A DNA stretch of 64,000 nucleotides from Streptomyces sp. RPT161 (GCF_027533845.1 NZ_JAPZVN010000010.1:62001-126000), one strand, 5' to 3'. Positions 9,447 to 18,297 are shown, counted from the stretch's first letter. Program-made: numbers and translations. Notes: generated from the sequence alone by a model not told the origin.

Positions 9447-9953
9447 TCAGATGGCTCCGGCGTCCAAGGTGAGACGGATGAGGATCAGAGACGCCTCCCC
9501 AGGGATCTCGGTGTAGGCGGCCCCAACGGAGTAGCGCCCTGGCGAAAGCTCGATGCGGAGGTGTTCCCCGCTGGCGATCTCCGATGAGGCGTGAACGGAA
9601 TCGAAGAGGATCACCGGCTCCCGGACGTCCCAGGAGAGCTCTGGGTCCCATGTGACATCGGGCAGGAGTCGAGCGACGATGGGCTCGTAGTCAACGTCAG
9701 GATCGCCGGCGATCTCACGGACGATGACGCCATGTCCCGGGAGGAACGTAGCCGCTGCCGGATCGTCCCCGAGGACCAGCGCCTTGGGCGGACCGACGTC
9801 GATGAGGCCAATGAGGTCCTCGACCGCGCAGGCGCGGCCGTAGTCGCCTTCATCGTCCGGGTAGTTTCGTGGAGCGCCGCCCCAGAGGTGGCAGGCAGAC
9901 TCGGGCACCACGATCAGAGGCCCGCCCATCGAGGTCACCCAGGTGTGCGTCAT
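9447..9953 (-). CDS. Imm21-family immunity protein
   Basis: A 168-residue soluble protein. The N-terminus has the Imm21 pattern: VTSMGGPLIVVPESACHLWG, then DYGRACAVEDLIGLIDVG and ALVLGDDPAAATFLPG. Imm21 proteins are predicted to neutralise toxins of polymorphic toxin systems. No toxin gene is next to it; the nearest plausible effector is the WXG100/amidase operon at 16-18 kb. Its ATG overlaps the stop of the upstream gene by four bases (ATGA at 9950-9953), so the pair is co-translated. The family call is from motif wording and is fairly firm; the cognate toxin is unknown. Confidence 0.8.
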   Translation of the reverse strand: MTHTWVTSMGGPLIVVPESACHLWGGAPRNYPDDEGDYGRACAVEDLIGLIDVGPPKALVLGDDPAAATFLPGHGVIVREIAGDPDVDYEPIVARLLPDVTWDPELSWDVREPVILFDSVHASSEIASGEHLRIELSPGRYSVGAAYTEIPGEASLILIRLTLDAGAI

Positions 9954-10219
9954 CGTGGTCTCTGGGCGCGAGGTGACATAGAGGCCGCCACCGGTCGTCG
10001 GTATCGGAGCCTGCAGCGTGTGGACCAGCAGCCGGCGGGCCGGACCTGCTCGCCATTGGCGCGGGCGACGGTGAGGCCACCGTCTTCGAAGCTGATCCGA
10101 TCACCAACTGCCAAGAAGAGCGGCTGATCCAGCTCAAAGGCGTATCCGGCATCAGTGTCGAGTTCATCCACGAGCACCATGCACGGAACGGGCGTCGCTC
10201 CGTCGGTGATCAAATGCAT
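9950..10219 (-). CDS. Hypothetical protein coupled to Imm21
   Basis: An 89-residue protein starting MHLITDGATPVPCMVLVDEL. The N-terminal two thirds are balanced in composition (acidic, beta-rich: DQPLFLAVGDRISFEDGG), while the last 25 residues are arginine-rich and may follow an old frameshift. The stop overlaps the start of the Imm21 gene by four bases, which argues that the frame is used. No family is recognised. It may be a partner or second immunity factor, but that is inference from position only. Confidence 0.55.
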   Translation of the reverse strand: MHLITDGATPVPCMVLVDELDTDAGYAFELDQPLFLAVGDRISFEDGGLTVARANGEQVRPAGCWSTRCRLRYRRPVAASMSPRAQRPR

Positions 10220-10305
10220 AGCCGGATGCTCCCACAACTCGGGTCAGCATCGGCACTGGGACCGACTACCTGTCACGTTCGGCACGAAGATCCAGATGCG
10301 CGAAC

Positions 10306-10818
10306 ATGTCTGCCATGACGTCGACGACAGAGCCAGAGCCGAACACGGTCGGGCATCAGCGCATCAAGATCTGGTTCCGGTTCGTTCCTCGTGAAGGCTG
10401 GCTCCCGCACGACACCGAGGGGCTTTGGGCCACGCGAATCAGCGACGACACCGCCCGCGTGGAGAACGTTCCCTTCCTGCAGGACGGAGTCGCCGAAGGT
10501 GACGTCGTCCGCTTCACCACCGACGCTGACGGTCGTCACTGGGCCAAGGAACGGGTGTCGGCGTCGGGCAACTGCACGATCCGCGTTCTTCCGCTTCCCA
10601 ACGGCCCGTTGGGACGAAGCGCCCAGGCCGTCCACCAGCGAATGGCGCCCTTCGGGCTGGGAGGCGAAGCATTCAGCGACGAGTTCCCGCTGGTGGGCTT
10701 CAACGTGCCGGCCGACTCTGACCTGAGCCAGATCAAACAGCTCCTCGTTCGCGGCCAGGACGAGGGCTGGTGGCACTTCGAGGTCGGATGTGCGACCGGC
10801 GCATGGAGAGGGGCGTAA
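10306..10818 (+). CDS. DUF4265 domain-containing protein
   Basis: A 170-residue cytoplasmic protein with the DUF4265 pattern: IWFRFVPREGWLPHDTEGLW, then ARVENVPFLQDGVAEGDVVR and a hydrophobic strand with a SGNCTIRVL turn. Two in-frame ATGs (10306 and 10315) are possible and neither has a strong ribosome site. DUF4265 has no established biochemistry; family members often occur near immunity or toxin-related genes, as here, where it is divergent from the Imm21 pair. Function not assigned. Confidence 0.8.
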   Translation: MSAMTSTTEPEPNTVGHQRIKIWFRFVPREGWLPHDTEGLWATRISDDTARVENVPFLQDGVAEGDVVRFTTDADGRHWAKERVSASGNCTIRVLPLPNGPLGRSAQAVHQRMAPFGLGGEAFSDEFPLVGFNVPADSDLSQIKQLLVRGQDEGWWHFEVGCATGAWRGA

Positions 10819-10855
10819 GCCGATCGCTTCATAGCCGGGGGTCCAGAATCAGGGC

Positions 10856-11449
10856 ATGGACGTCCCCAAGCTGCTGGAGGCGGCCTCCCTGCTGGTCCCC
10901 GAAGAGATCGCCACCGAGAACGACATCATGGTGAACGACGTCTGGGGGTACCTCACCCAGGACGAGTGGGAGGTAGCCCTCGGGCTGCTGGAGGAACTCG
11001 GCGACGTACGCCCGCTCCCACTCAGCTTCTGGGAGCTCCTGGCCACGGCAGCCGAGCAGTTGCGGCTGGAGAAGAGCGCGGCCTGGTGTCACTGGCGGTG
11101 CTATGAAACTCGCAACGGGATCATCCGGGCCGACCTCACTCTCCGGCCGGCCGCCGAAGCCCGACGGCAGACCCCGATTCCCGGAGCTGGCATCCTGCGA
11201 CCGATGTGGGACATCGGCAATCGAACCGCGACCGGCGAGGCGGCCCTCAACATTGCCCGGCTCTGGGTGGAGTTCACGCCCTTCCTGGAGCCCGGTGGAC
11301 GATCCTCGGTGCGACTCGCACCCCTTGACCCCTCGCAGTGGCGGCACCTTCGGCCCGGCCAAGTGATCACCATGCACGAGGACCGATCCGTGGCCGGAAC
11401 GGCGATCGTCCTGGAGGTTCAGCGTCCCCTGTCCGCGCCCGCCGTATGA
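10856..11449 (+). CDS. Hypothetical protein with EF-Tu-like beta-barrel C-terminus
   Basis: A 197-residue protein 37 bp after the DUF4265 gene, probably co-transcribed. The N-terminal half is acidic and helical (VWGYLTQDEWEVALGLLEEL); the C-terminal 70 residues (NIARLWVEFTPFLEPGGRSS, LRPGQVITMHEDRSVAGTA) resemble the small translation-factor-type beta barrel found fused to unknown domains in actinomycetes. It fits the immunity-like character of the cluster but no family name is certain. Confidence 0.65.
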   Translation: MDVPKLLEAASLLVPEEIATENDIMVNDVWGYLTQDEWEVALGLLEELGDVRPLPLSFWELLATAAEQLRLEKSAAWCHWRCYETRNGIIRADLTLRPAAEARRQTPIPGAGILRPMWDIGNRTATGEAALNIARLWVEFTPFLEPGGRSSVRLAPLDPSQWRHLRPGQVITMHEDRSVAGTAIVLEVQRPLSAPAV

Positions 11450-11849
11450 AAGCACGCGCCTCTTGCTCGTTTGCCCAGACACTCTCTCCCGAAAGACCAG
11501 AAGTGATCGCCAACTGGCCACTACCGTCCGCAGCCAGTGCGCATCGAAGCGCGGATTTGCGCATTCACTGCGCATCATCCGCCGACAGTGCGCAGCAAGA
11601 CCCGGACCCTACAGGTGATGCGACTCAGCTCCCATGTCGCCACAGGGGGCCAGCACGTTTCCGCTGTGCCAAGCGGGGAGAACGACCAACGCCGTCTGTT
11701 CTCCCGCTCGCAGCACGGTCGCCGTGGGTGGCCAGCGTGTTGAAGGGCACCTGCGGAAGCTGAAGCGGCGCCGTACGGTGCGGTCCGCCTCGGTCTGTGT
11801 GGCCGAGGGGAACCGCTGGCCGTCAATCACCGAGCCGCAGCGTGAGGGC
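11450..11849. other. Gene-poor stretch with possible coding relic
   Basis: No complete gene. A minus-strand segment near 11610-11700 reads ALVVLPAWHSGNVLAPCGDM, which looks protein-like but is too short and isolated to classify. The rest shows no motif, repeat or hairpin that could be supported. Confidence 0.35.
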
Positions 11850-12200
11850 TTACCTTCGGGCGCGGACTTCGGCTCCGTGGGCGTCGGTCATCTTGTGGTG
11901 GGTTTCTGGTGCCTGGGGTGCGGGCCAGGACTGGATCAGGTATTCCTCGACCGGGTCGTCGTCGATGTCGAGGTCGATGGCTTCAGCGCCTTGGTCGCGG
12001 CCGCGGGCATAGACCCGCAAGCGGTACCAGCCGGGGCCTGCGGCGGAGATGGGCATCTCCTCCGGTTCGTCTTCGATGGCGCCGCCCAAGCTTTCGAGGT
12101 CGGCTTCATCGGTGTCGAAGTGGATGCTGACGTCGACCACCTCGTCCCACTCCCCCACGTTCAGGGTGGGCTCGTGGCCCTGGGCGTCGACGGTGACCTT
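11850..12200 (-). pseudogene. 3' part of a conserved hypothetical gene
   Basis: About 115 codons of good protein character (EVVDVSIHFDTDEADLESLG, SAAGPGWYRLRVYARGRD, DDPVEEYLIQSWPAPQAPE) ending in a stop at 11850. This wording, especially GWYRLRVYARGRD plus EEYLIQSWPAP, recurs in actinomycete proteins of unknown function near immunity genes. The 5' end is lost where a helicase remnant on the opposite strand begins near 12235. Confidence 0.55.
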
Positions 12201-12236
12201 GCGCGGGGATGGTCCCTGGTGTGGCTCGTGGACGCG

Positions 12237-13609
12237 GCGTCGAAGCCGTGTGCTTCGCCGACCCGCACCTCCCAAGTCGACATCGTGCAGGCCATCGGCC
12301 GGGCGCTGCGTCCGACTCCGGACGGCACCACCAAGGTCGCCCACATCATCATCCCCGTCGTCCTGGCCCCCCGGCGAAGACCCGCAAAACATGCTCGCCT
12401 CCGCCAGCTACCAGCCCCTCATCGACATCCTCCAGGGCCTGCGCAGCTACTCGCAGCATCTGATCGAGCAACTCGCCAACCGGGCGCTGAGCAGCGGGCA
12501 GCGGAAAGTGCACGTCAAGCGGGACGCCGAGGGGAACATCATCGGCGCCTCGACCGGCGAGGGTGAGGGTGGGAGCCGGGAGGAAGAAAAGATCGAGGGC
12601 GTGGAGTCGGCGTTGCTGAACTTCGCCAGCCCGCGCGACCCGGCCACCATCGCCGCATTCGTACGCTCCCGCGTCATCCGACCCGACAGCACCGTATGGC
12701 TCGAAGGCTTCCAAGCCCTGCGCCGCTGGCGCGCCGAACACGGGATCACCGGGGTGCACGCCGTGCCCTATGACAGCGAAGTCCAGCTGGAGTCGGCATG
12801 TTTCCGGTGGGGCGCTGGGTCCACCAGCAGCGGCGCGCGTACCGCGCGGGCCAGTTGGAGCCCACCGCAAAGAACAATTGGACGAGGAAGGGATGGTGTG
12901 GGAGCCCGGCGAGGAAGCCTGGGAGACCAAACTCGCCGTCCTACGCTCCTACCACCGCGCGCACGGGCACCTGGCTCCGCGGCAAGACGCCGTGTGGGGG
13001 GACGCCGATGGTGAGCTGGCGCCCGTCGGGCAGCACATGGCCAACCTCCGCCGGAAAGACGGTCTGGGCAAGGATCCTGAGCGTGTCGCGCTGCGGGCCG
13101 CGCAACTGGCCGAGATCGACCCGGACTGGGACTGCCCCTGGTCGTTGGACTGGCAACGCCACTACCGGGTCCTCGCCGACCTCGTCGACACCGACGGCAC
13201 GCTGCCCGACATTCAACCCGGCGTCCAGTTCGAAGGCGACGACCTAGGACGATGGAAACAACGGCAATCGAACAACTAGACAGAACTATCCGCAGAACAG
13301 CAACAGCGACTGTCCGCACTGGGCGTGACGCCCACTGAGCGGCCGCCCACCCCCGCGCCGACAGTTAAGGCTGCCGAGAAGGTGCCAGCGGCCTTCCAAC
13401 GAGGCATCGCAGCCCTCGCCCAATACATCGCCCGCGAAGGCCACCACCGCGTACCCAGAGGGCATGCAGAGACAATCACGGTCGAAGGCGAGGCAGCGCC
13501 CGTGTGCATCAAACTAGGCGTATTTATGAGCAACAACAAGACAAGGCGTAACAAACTCACCGAACCACAGCGAACCGCCCTCGCCCAACTAGGCATCGAA
13601 TGGGCGTAG
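12237..13609 (+). pseudogene. Decayed DEAD/DEAH helicase with helicase-associated repeats
   Basis: The 3' portion of a large superfamily 2 helicase read in shifting frames. Motif VI-like TSQVDIVQAIGRALRPTPDG appears first, then YQPLIDILQGLRSYSQHLIE, a linker, and two helicase-associated repeats (AVLRSYHRAHGHLAPRQDAV; AALAQYIAREGHHRVPRGH). The N-terminal ATPase lobes are missing and at least three frame changes occur (around 12370, 12800-12900 and 13280), so it cannot make one protein. Intact relatives are secreted-toxin-island or phage-defence neighbours of well over 700 residues; function here is lost. Confidence 0.8.
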
Positions 13610-13730
13610 TGCTCGCTGGCGAGTGGTCGGCCCGGGCGCGCGCCGAGGACGTTGAAGCCAGCTGACCGGAGCCCTCTGCTGGGCCAGTACCCCAACGGGC
13701 AGCGGCCCGGTCAGGCCTTCTTGACCCGCT

Positions 13731-14270
13731 TCATTCTCGGAGCGCGAACGACGCCCGTTCCTGCCACTTTGTGCCGTCGTGAGCTATGAGCTCAACTGAC
13801 GAGACGTGGGAGGTGAACGGGAGCCTGCCCGCGAGGTCGGCCTCGAGCTCCTCCAAGACGACGTCTTCCTGACCTTGAGCGATGGTCAGGTGCGGCACGA
13901 TCTCGGCGAATCGGCCGCCATACGGCGGAGCCTCAGGCCAACGATCAGCGATCGCCTCCGTTAGCTGCCGCAACTGCATGTCAGGCTCACGGACGAGGTA
14001 GAGCACTCCCGGAAGCCGTCCGCATCTCTCGAACCACAGGTCAAAGGCCTGGCGGCTGCCCAGCACGTCCGTGAGTGCGGAGTGGACGAGCGCATCTATT
14101 CGGCTCTCGTCGAGAAACGGGAAGAGCACGGTGATGTGGGCTGGGACCCCGGCCCAGGCTGAGGGGTCGAACCGTTCACGCCACCTGCGGACGGATGGTT
14201 CCGCCTGCGGGATCCGGACGATGAGTGCCGTCTGGCCCGCCTGAAACTCACTGGTGCTGTCATCTGCCAT
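13731..14270 (-). CDS. 2'-5' RNA ligase / 2H phosphoesterase family protein
   Basis: A 179-residue protein with the two hallmark motifs of the 2H superfamily: HITV at residues 45-48 and HLTI at 127-130, each closing one lobe of the bilobed fold. These enzymes hydrolyse or transfer cyclic 2',3'-phosphates on RNA or small nucleotides. The ATG at 14270 gives the usual N-terminus (TALIVRIPQAEPSVRRWRER). The gene is isolated, with pseudogenes on either side, so its substrate cannot be inferred from neighbours. Confidence 0.85.
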   Translation of the reverse strand: MADDSTSEFQAGQTALIVRIPQAEPSVRRWRERFDPSAWAGVPAHITVLFPFLDESRIDALVHSALTDVLGSRQAFDLWFERCGRLPGVLYLVREPDMQLRQLTEAIADRWPEAPPYGGRFAEIVPHLTIAQGQEDVVLEELEADLAGRLPFTSHVSSVELIAHDGTKWQERASFALRE

Positions 14271-14434
14271 GACACCGCATGGTGTCAGCTCTGCGGCAGA
14301 CAGTGCGGCTTCATTTCCGCGGAACGATCGCGTCGATCAGCGGAGCAGGTCGACGAGTGGGATGGGCAACGCAGTGACGCTGCCCGGGTAAAGTGAACGA
14401 AGCCAAACCCACGGGCTACTCTGCCTCTGGGTGA

Positions 14435-14731
14435 GGAACCTCCCTCCGGTTCCCTGGATTTCCCCTTCAGGACTCCGCGAACCCGCTGGCCTGGCGCAGG
14501 GTTGAGTTCGATTGGATGGTGCGGCTCGGGTGGATCCGCTCGCCGCAGTCAATCGAGGTCCGCTTCGGCACGAGCCGGGCCGGGGCTGTCGACGTCCCGC
14601 TCTACCGCACCGCCGACGTGGATGTCCTGCCCTCCGCCCGGGCCGAGGTCGACTGGGAGCATCTGCGCAGGGTCGGCAAAGGCCGGCGCTCTCCGCTCGC
14701 CGCGCTAGCGAAGGCAGCAGCTCCGGTCTGA
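14435..14731 (+). pseudogene. Unclassified coding relic next to repeat A
   Basis: An open frame without a convincing start. It reads DSANPLAWRRVEFDWMVRLG, WIRSPQSIEVRFGTSRAGAV, DVPLYRTADVDVLPS and ends GRRSPLAALAKAAAPV. The regular hydrophobic/charged pattern and the neat C-terminus suggest genuine protein sequence, perhaps a DNA-binding or mobile-element protein, but it was not recognised. It ends 106 bp before repeat A. Confidence 0.4.
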
Positions 14732-14836
14732 GCGGCCGACAGAATCCACCCAAGCGGCGCCCCTGCCGCACCGCGGCGGCCATCGGCCGACGCCCACTCT
14801 GAGAGCAACGCGCAGCGCACGTCCGGCTTCCCCAAG

Positions 14837-15042
14837 ACCACCGCCCGCCCACCACCACACTCCTTTCCTTCTCCACCTGTTGCGGTACGGGGCGGTCATC
14901 GAGGGGAGGTCAGCGTTTAGCAATGCTGAAAAGCTGCTTCTGACCAGCGGAAACCCGCTGGGCATCGCCGGAAGGATGCCGGGGATGTTGCGGGGAACGG
15001 CGCGGGGGATGTTGCCGGGCGACCACACGAGCTTTGCCCCTT
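14837..15042 (+). repeat. Repeat A: ~200-bp element shared with 40.5 kb
   Basis: This non-coding stretch aligns by eye with 40478-40674 in the same orientation at roughly three quarters identity. Shared blocks include CTCCACCTGTTGC, GTCAGCGTTT, TGACCAGCGGAAAC and GCGGGGGATGTTGCCGG. The right third is iteron-like: near-repeats of GGGGATGTTGC / GGGGAACGGCGC / GGGGGATGTTGCC. In the second copy the element lies directly upstream of a truncated IS21-like transposase gene, so it may be the regulatory end of such an element; an origin-type or transfer-type locus is an alternative. Confidence 0.65.
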
Positions 15043-15061
15043 GGCCTGCGACCACGGGCGT

Positions 15062-15082
15062 CTTGCCGCAAACACCGGCAAG
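15062..15082. repeat. Short hairpin CTTGCCG/CGGCAAG
   Basis: A 7-bp inverted repeat with a 7-base loop lies between repeat A and the small membrane protein gene. It may be an operator or leader structure for that gene. Confidence 0.35.
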
Positions 15083-15111
15083 CCAGCCCGGCCTGTCAGC
15101 ACACTAGCCCG

Positions 15112-15432
15112 ATGAGCACCTGGCTGCGTCGGCACTCGCTCCGGCTGTGGACCTGCCTGCACCACGCCTTCGACAGCGCCGACCCCACGACCAAGTGGGC
15201 GGCCCGCGCGGTCTGGGCACTGCTGACCGCCGGAACCTGTCTCGTGGTGGGCCGCGCGGTCACCTGGACTGCCCGGGCAGTCGGCGCGTCCGAGCGCATC
15301 GTGGCATGGCTCGGCGTCCTGGTCCTGGTGGCAGTGCTCAGCGTTGCCCTGGTCGCGGTCGGTGCCGGGCCTTGCCGCAGCCTCCGCCCGGCACTGACCG
15401 TATTCACCCTCGTCGCCGCCCCGTCCTGCTGA
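15112..15432 (+). CDS. Small membrane protein
   Basis: A 106-residue protein with a basic N-terminus (MSTWLRRHSLRLW) and two to three hydrophobic segments (around residues 30-45, 60-80 and 85-100), predicted to sit in the cytoplasmic membrane. No family was recognised. Its position beside the iteron-like repeat A resembles the small spread-type membrane proteins of actinomycete conjugative elements, but that is only positional inference; the start has no strong ribosome site. Confidence 0.45.
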   Translation: MSTWLRRHSLRLWTCLHHAFDSADPTTKWAARAVWALLTAGTCLVVGRAVTWTARAVGASERIVAWLGVLVLVAVLSVALVAVGAGPCRSLRPALTVFTLVAAPSC

Positions 15433-15588
15433 TAGCTCTGGCGTGACCCGGCCCCGACGGGCGCCGGGGCTTTGCCCTCCACACGATCCGCGGCCCCCCT
15501 ACGCCTCGGCCTGGAGATCCTGACGGGCTGTCAGTCGGCGGCAAGATCGATTCACCGCCCGGGCGCGCGCCTTGTGGCTCACCTGCGG

Positions 15589-15660
15589 TGGTGAGTTCTG
15601 CGGCTTGTCGTGGTGAGTGCAGAACCGCCGATGGTGAGTTGCCCGTACGGAAACTCACCA
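15589..15660. repeat. Phased TGGTGAGT iterons
   Basis: Three direct copies of TGGTGAGT start at 15589, 15611 and 15632, spaced 22 and 21 bp, and an inverted copy (ACTCACCA) follows at 15653-15660. The third copy and the inverted one form a palindrome TGGTGAGTT / AACTCACCA. Spacing near two helical turns places all sites on one face of the DNA, as in repressor operators or iteron origins. Confidence 0.65.
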
Positions 15661-15744
15661 CGGCAGGTCAGGACGCCTCAACGAGGCCTGGGCGACATCA
15701 AGAAGGCATCAGCGAATCCATCTCCGCAGTACCACCCTGCGCGT

Positions 15745-15897
15745 TCAGCGGCGGACCGCCTGCGGGTAGCGCTCACGCCGACGGTAGGGGGCATCGACAC
15801 CGATCTCGTACCACGGCTCACCGCGCTGCAGGCGCGGCAGCGTGGTGGCCAGGACCGTGATGGTGATGCCCTCGACGGCCTTGGCGACACCGCACCC
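15745..15897 (-). pseudogene. C-terminal relic of an unidentified gene
   Basis: About 48 codons reading KAVEGITITVLATTLPRLQR, GEPWYEIGVDAPYRRRERYP then QAVRR and a stop at 15745. The segment looks like genuine protein but has no start and no recognised family. It lies between the phased iterons and the membrane protein gene at 16003. Confidence 0.35.
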
Positions 15898-16002
15898 ACC
15901 CCCCGGAGCCCGAGGCCACCCCGCGCTCCTTCAGCGAAGCACCGACCAACCCCCGCCGTCAGTACCCCTCGAAAGATCGCCAACAGAGTCACGGCGTTGG
16001 AT

Positions 16003-16425
16003 CTAGCCCTCGCACAGGTGCGTACCGATCTTGCCCGCGAGGTCGGCCGCCTCCACGTGTGTCAGCACAACCGCGATCCCACCGGCCAGGACGCAGAGGA
16101 TCGCCACCGCCGCCCCGAGCAGCGACAGCCAGCCCTGCCAGACGGCCGTGGCGTTCTGCTGGTTGCGCTTCGCCCGCCGGAACATCCCGAAGTGCACGGC
16201 GACAGCGGCAACGGCGAGTAGCACAGCGCCGTATGCCGTCGCGTAGACCGTCCAGGAAAGCGACAGCCACGTGCAGCTCGCCGCCTGTTGCGCCGAGTGG
16301 TCGTTGGCCAACGACACATGTGCGACGAAGCACACGGCCGCCACCGCGGCGAACAGCGGCACGGCAAGGACCCCCATGCGCCAAGCGGTGGAGGGTCGGG
16401 CCGTCTGCTCAGTCATTGTGCTCAT
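16003..16425 (-). CDS. Integral membrane protein of the WXG100/amidase operon
   Basis: A 140-residue protein with about three transmembrane segments (residues 15-40, 50-80 and 95-120) and short hydrophilic ends. Its ATG overlaps the stop of the amidase gene (TGATG at 16423-16427), so it is translationally coupled to it. By position it may be the immunity or anchoring protein for the amidase, which would otherwise attack the cell's own wall; no known immunity family was recognised, so this is inference. Confidence 0.8.
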   Translation of the reverse strand: MSTMTEQTARPSTAWRMGVLAVPLFAAVAAVCFVAHVSLANDHSAQQAASCTWLSLSWTVYATAYGAVLLAVAAVAVHFGMFRRAKRNQQNATAVWQGWLSLLGAAVAILCVLAGGIAVVLTHVEAADLAGKIGTHLCEG

Positions 16426-17729
16426 CAGTACCAGTCCGGTTTCGGGCGAACAATGCGGATCTTCTGCTGGCCCTCCGCCTCGATCTCATGGGGCATCCGG
16501 CCGTCCAGGCTTACGTTTTGGTACGAGTCGGTGTGCTGGGTGTACCGGATGTCGCCATCGGGTGTCACCGCCGTCACCACTGCGGCATGGTGGGTCGTCC
16601 CAGGGGCCCGGCCCTCGGCCGGCTCGTCCTGCTCGAAGAAGATGATGTCGCCCGGACGCACATCGGACGCGGGAACGTCCTCGGCGCCGTGCTTGAGCAG
16701 GAAGTCCTGGAGATGGCCGGCCGACGCCCAACTCTTGGAGTAGTACGCTCGCTGGTCCAGCCAGTCCCAGCCAGTGCCGCTCTCGTGCCCCCAGGTGTCG
16801 TCGCCCATGTAGCCGGTCCAGAAGTCGGACTTGGGCTGCATGCCGGCGACCTCCAGGGCACTGGACACGAAGTTGGTGCAGTTGTTGTCGAACTTCTCCT
16901 TATCCGGCGTGTTCCAGTGGTCGAGCGCGTACTGCACCAGCTTGACGCGGTCGAGCTTGCCATCCGTGCCGCGGAGTTCCTGCTTCACGCTGTCCGGAAT
17001 GCCATTGAGATTGGCGAGGGCCACCGGCTCCGCCAACATCAGCGTCTTGTGCTCCTGCGGCGAGAGCCCGTCCCACCACTCGCGCACCAGGTGCGGATCC
17101 TTCCCGGTGGGGATGTCCGCCTGGAGCATGTCGAGTTGCGTATGCGAGGCCTCGTTCTGCACCTCGTTGAGTGCCTTGACCGGATCGGCAACGTCGATGT
17201 CCGTGGCCAGCTTGTCGAGTTCGGCGGATGCCTTCTCGTCGGCCTGGGTCGCCTGGCGCAGCGCCTCGTCGATGAGGCCGTTGACCTCGTCGAGTTGCCT
17301 GCACTCCTTGGTGTACGCGTCGCGTACGTTCTGCGGCACGTCGGGTCCGGTCGGTGCGTTGCCGGTGTACGTACCCACGGCGCGCCCGCTCTCGATGCGC
17401 AGCCCGTACTCGTTGACGAGGTCGATGGCGTGGTTCAACGTCCGTTGTGCCAAGTCCATCGAGGAGGTCAGCCCGTCGACGACCATGGTGACGCCTTTGA
17501 TGATGTCACCACCTGCTTCGAGCCGCGTGGCGATGTCCGTAAGCCGCTTCGCGGCCTGCTTGCCGACTGCGTCCGTCCAGTGTTCGTCCAGCGGCTTCCT
17601 GCCCTGGTTCCGCAGGTCGTCGGCGGCAGTGTGAGCGTCCTTTGCGAGCTTCGCCCAGTCGTCGGCCGCCTTGGTCCACTGGTCGACGCGGCAGTCGTGC
17701 AGGTCGTTGTAGACCACCATGATGCTCAC
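16425..17729 (-). CDS. WXG-type effector with C-terminal amidase domain
   Basis: About 434 residues. The N-terminal ~230 residues are helical and WXG/LXG-like (WTKAADDWAKLAKDAHTAAD, plus a long coiled coil), typical of substrates of ESX-type secretion; a linker follows with HLVREWWDGLSPQEHKTLML, a motif seen in such effectors. The C-terminal domain is a putative amidase: cysteine in FDNNCTNFVSSAL near residue 284 and histidine in GTTHHAAVVTAV near 381, with an aspartate in RPGDIIFFEQ. It is expected to cleave peptidoglycan or other amide bonds. The GTG at 17729 overlaps the upstream stop by four bases (GTGA), which fixes the start better than the ATG three codons downstream. No classical signal peptide is present. 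Confidence 0.85.
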   Translation of the reverse strand: MSIMVVYNDLHDCRVDQWTKAADDWAKLAKDAHTAADDLRNQGRKPLDEHWTDAVGKQAAKRLTDIATRLEAGGDIIKGVTMVVDGLTSSMDLAQRTLNHAIDLVNEYGLRIESGRAVGTYTGNAPTGPDVPQNVRDAYTKECRQLDEVNGLIDEALRQATQADEKASAELDKLATDIDVADPVKALNEVQNEASHTQLDMLQADIPTGKDPHLVREWWDGLSPQEHKTLMLAEPVALANLNGIPDSVKQELRGTDGKLDRVKLVQYALDHWNTPDKEKFDNNCTNFVSSALEVAGMQPKSDFWTGYMGDDTWGHESGTGWDWLDQRAYYSKSWASAGHLQDFLLKHGAEDVPASDVRPGDIIFFEQDEPAEGRAPGTTHHAAVVTAVTPDGDIRYTQHTDSYQNVSLDGRMPHEIEAEGQQKIRIVRPKPDWY

Positions 17730-18049
17730 GCCTTCCCGAGGTCGCTGACGCCCCGGTGCAGCCGGTTCATGGCTTCTTCGATCTGCTGGTCGGTGTTGTC
17801 GTAGTCGCGTGCGGCATCCTGCAAGCCATCCGCCATGGAGTTCATCTGCTTCGCCAGGTCCAGCATGTGGTTCTCCCAGGCGGTGGCGCACCGCTGCAGC
17901 GCCGCCGACGACGCCCACCCGTGGTGGCTTGCCGCCACGTGGATGCTGGAGTTTAGAGACTTTCGAAGGTTGTCGAGCGCGGTCGTCGCGGCGTCACTGG
18001 TACCGCCGGCGCCCTGCCTGACGTGATCCGTACTTACGTGCATGTCCAT
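17726..18049 (-). CDS. WXG100-family (ESAT-6-like) protein
   Basis: A 107-residue all-helical protein with the family hairpin turn around HHGWASSAALQ (W at residue 45) between two amphipathic helices, no cysteine pair and no signal peptide. The ATG at 18049 follows a GGGGG-type ribosome site. Such proteins pair with larger WXG effectors for export by EccC-dependent ESX/T7SS machines; none of the secretion core genes lies in this window. It overlaps the effector gene by four bases and heads the operon. Confidence 0.85.
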   Translation of the reverse strand: MDMHVSTDHVRQGAGGTSDAATTALDNLRKSLNSSIHVAASHHGWASSAALQRCATAWENHMLDLAKQMNSMADGLQDAARDYDNTDQQIEEAMNRLHRGVSDLGKA

Positions 18050-18297
18050 GGCTACCCCCGTTCGCCCCTCGGCAGGGTAGCGCAGGGTTTCAAGCGAACT
18101 GCCCTTGGGCCGGGCAGCCTTCCAGCTCAAGCCCGGCGGCGGGCGGCGGTTTGACCGCCTTCCCTGTCTTTCGTCTGACAGCGCCCGGGGGCGAGTGATC
18201 GATTCTGCGTCCCCGTGCGGGTGACCTGACGCATGGTCGGCCATCGGCAAGGGCAGTCCTCGCAGGACTCACTCGCCCTTACGTGAAAGGCCTGTTC

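Noticed and set aside
16059-17804. 581-codon plus-strand frame opposite the amidase operon
   Set aside because: Antisense shadow of three coupled minus-strand genes.
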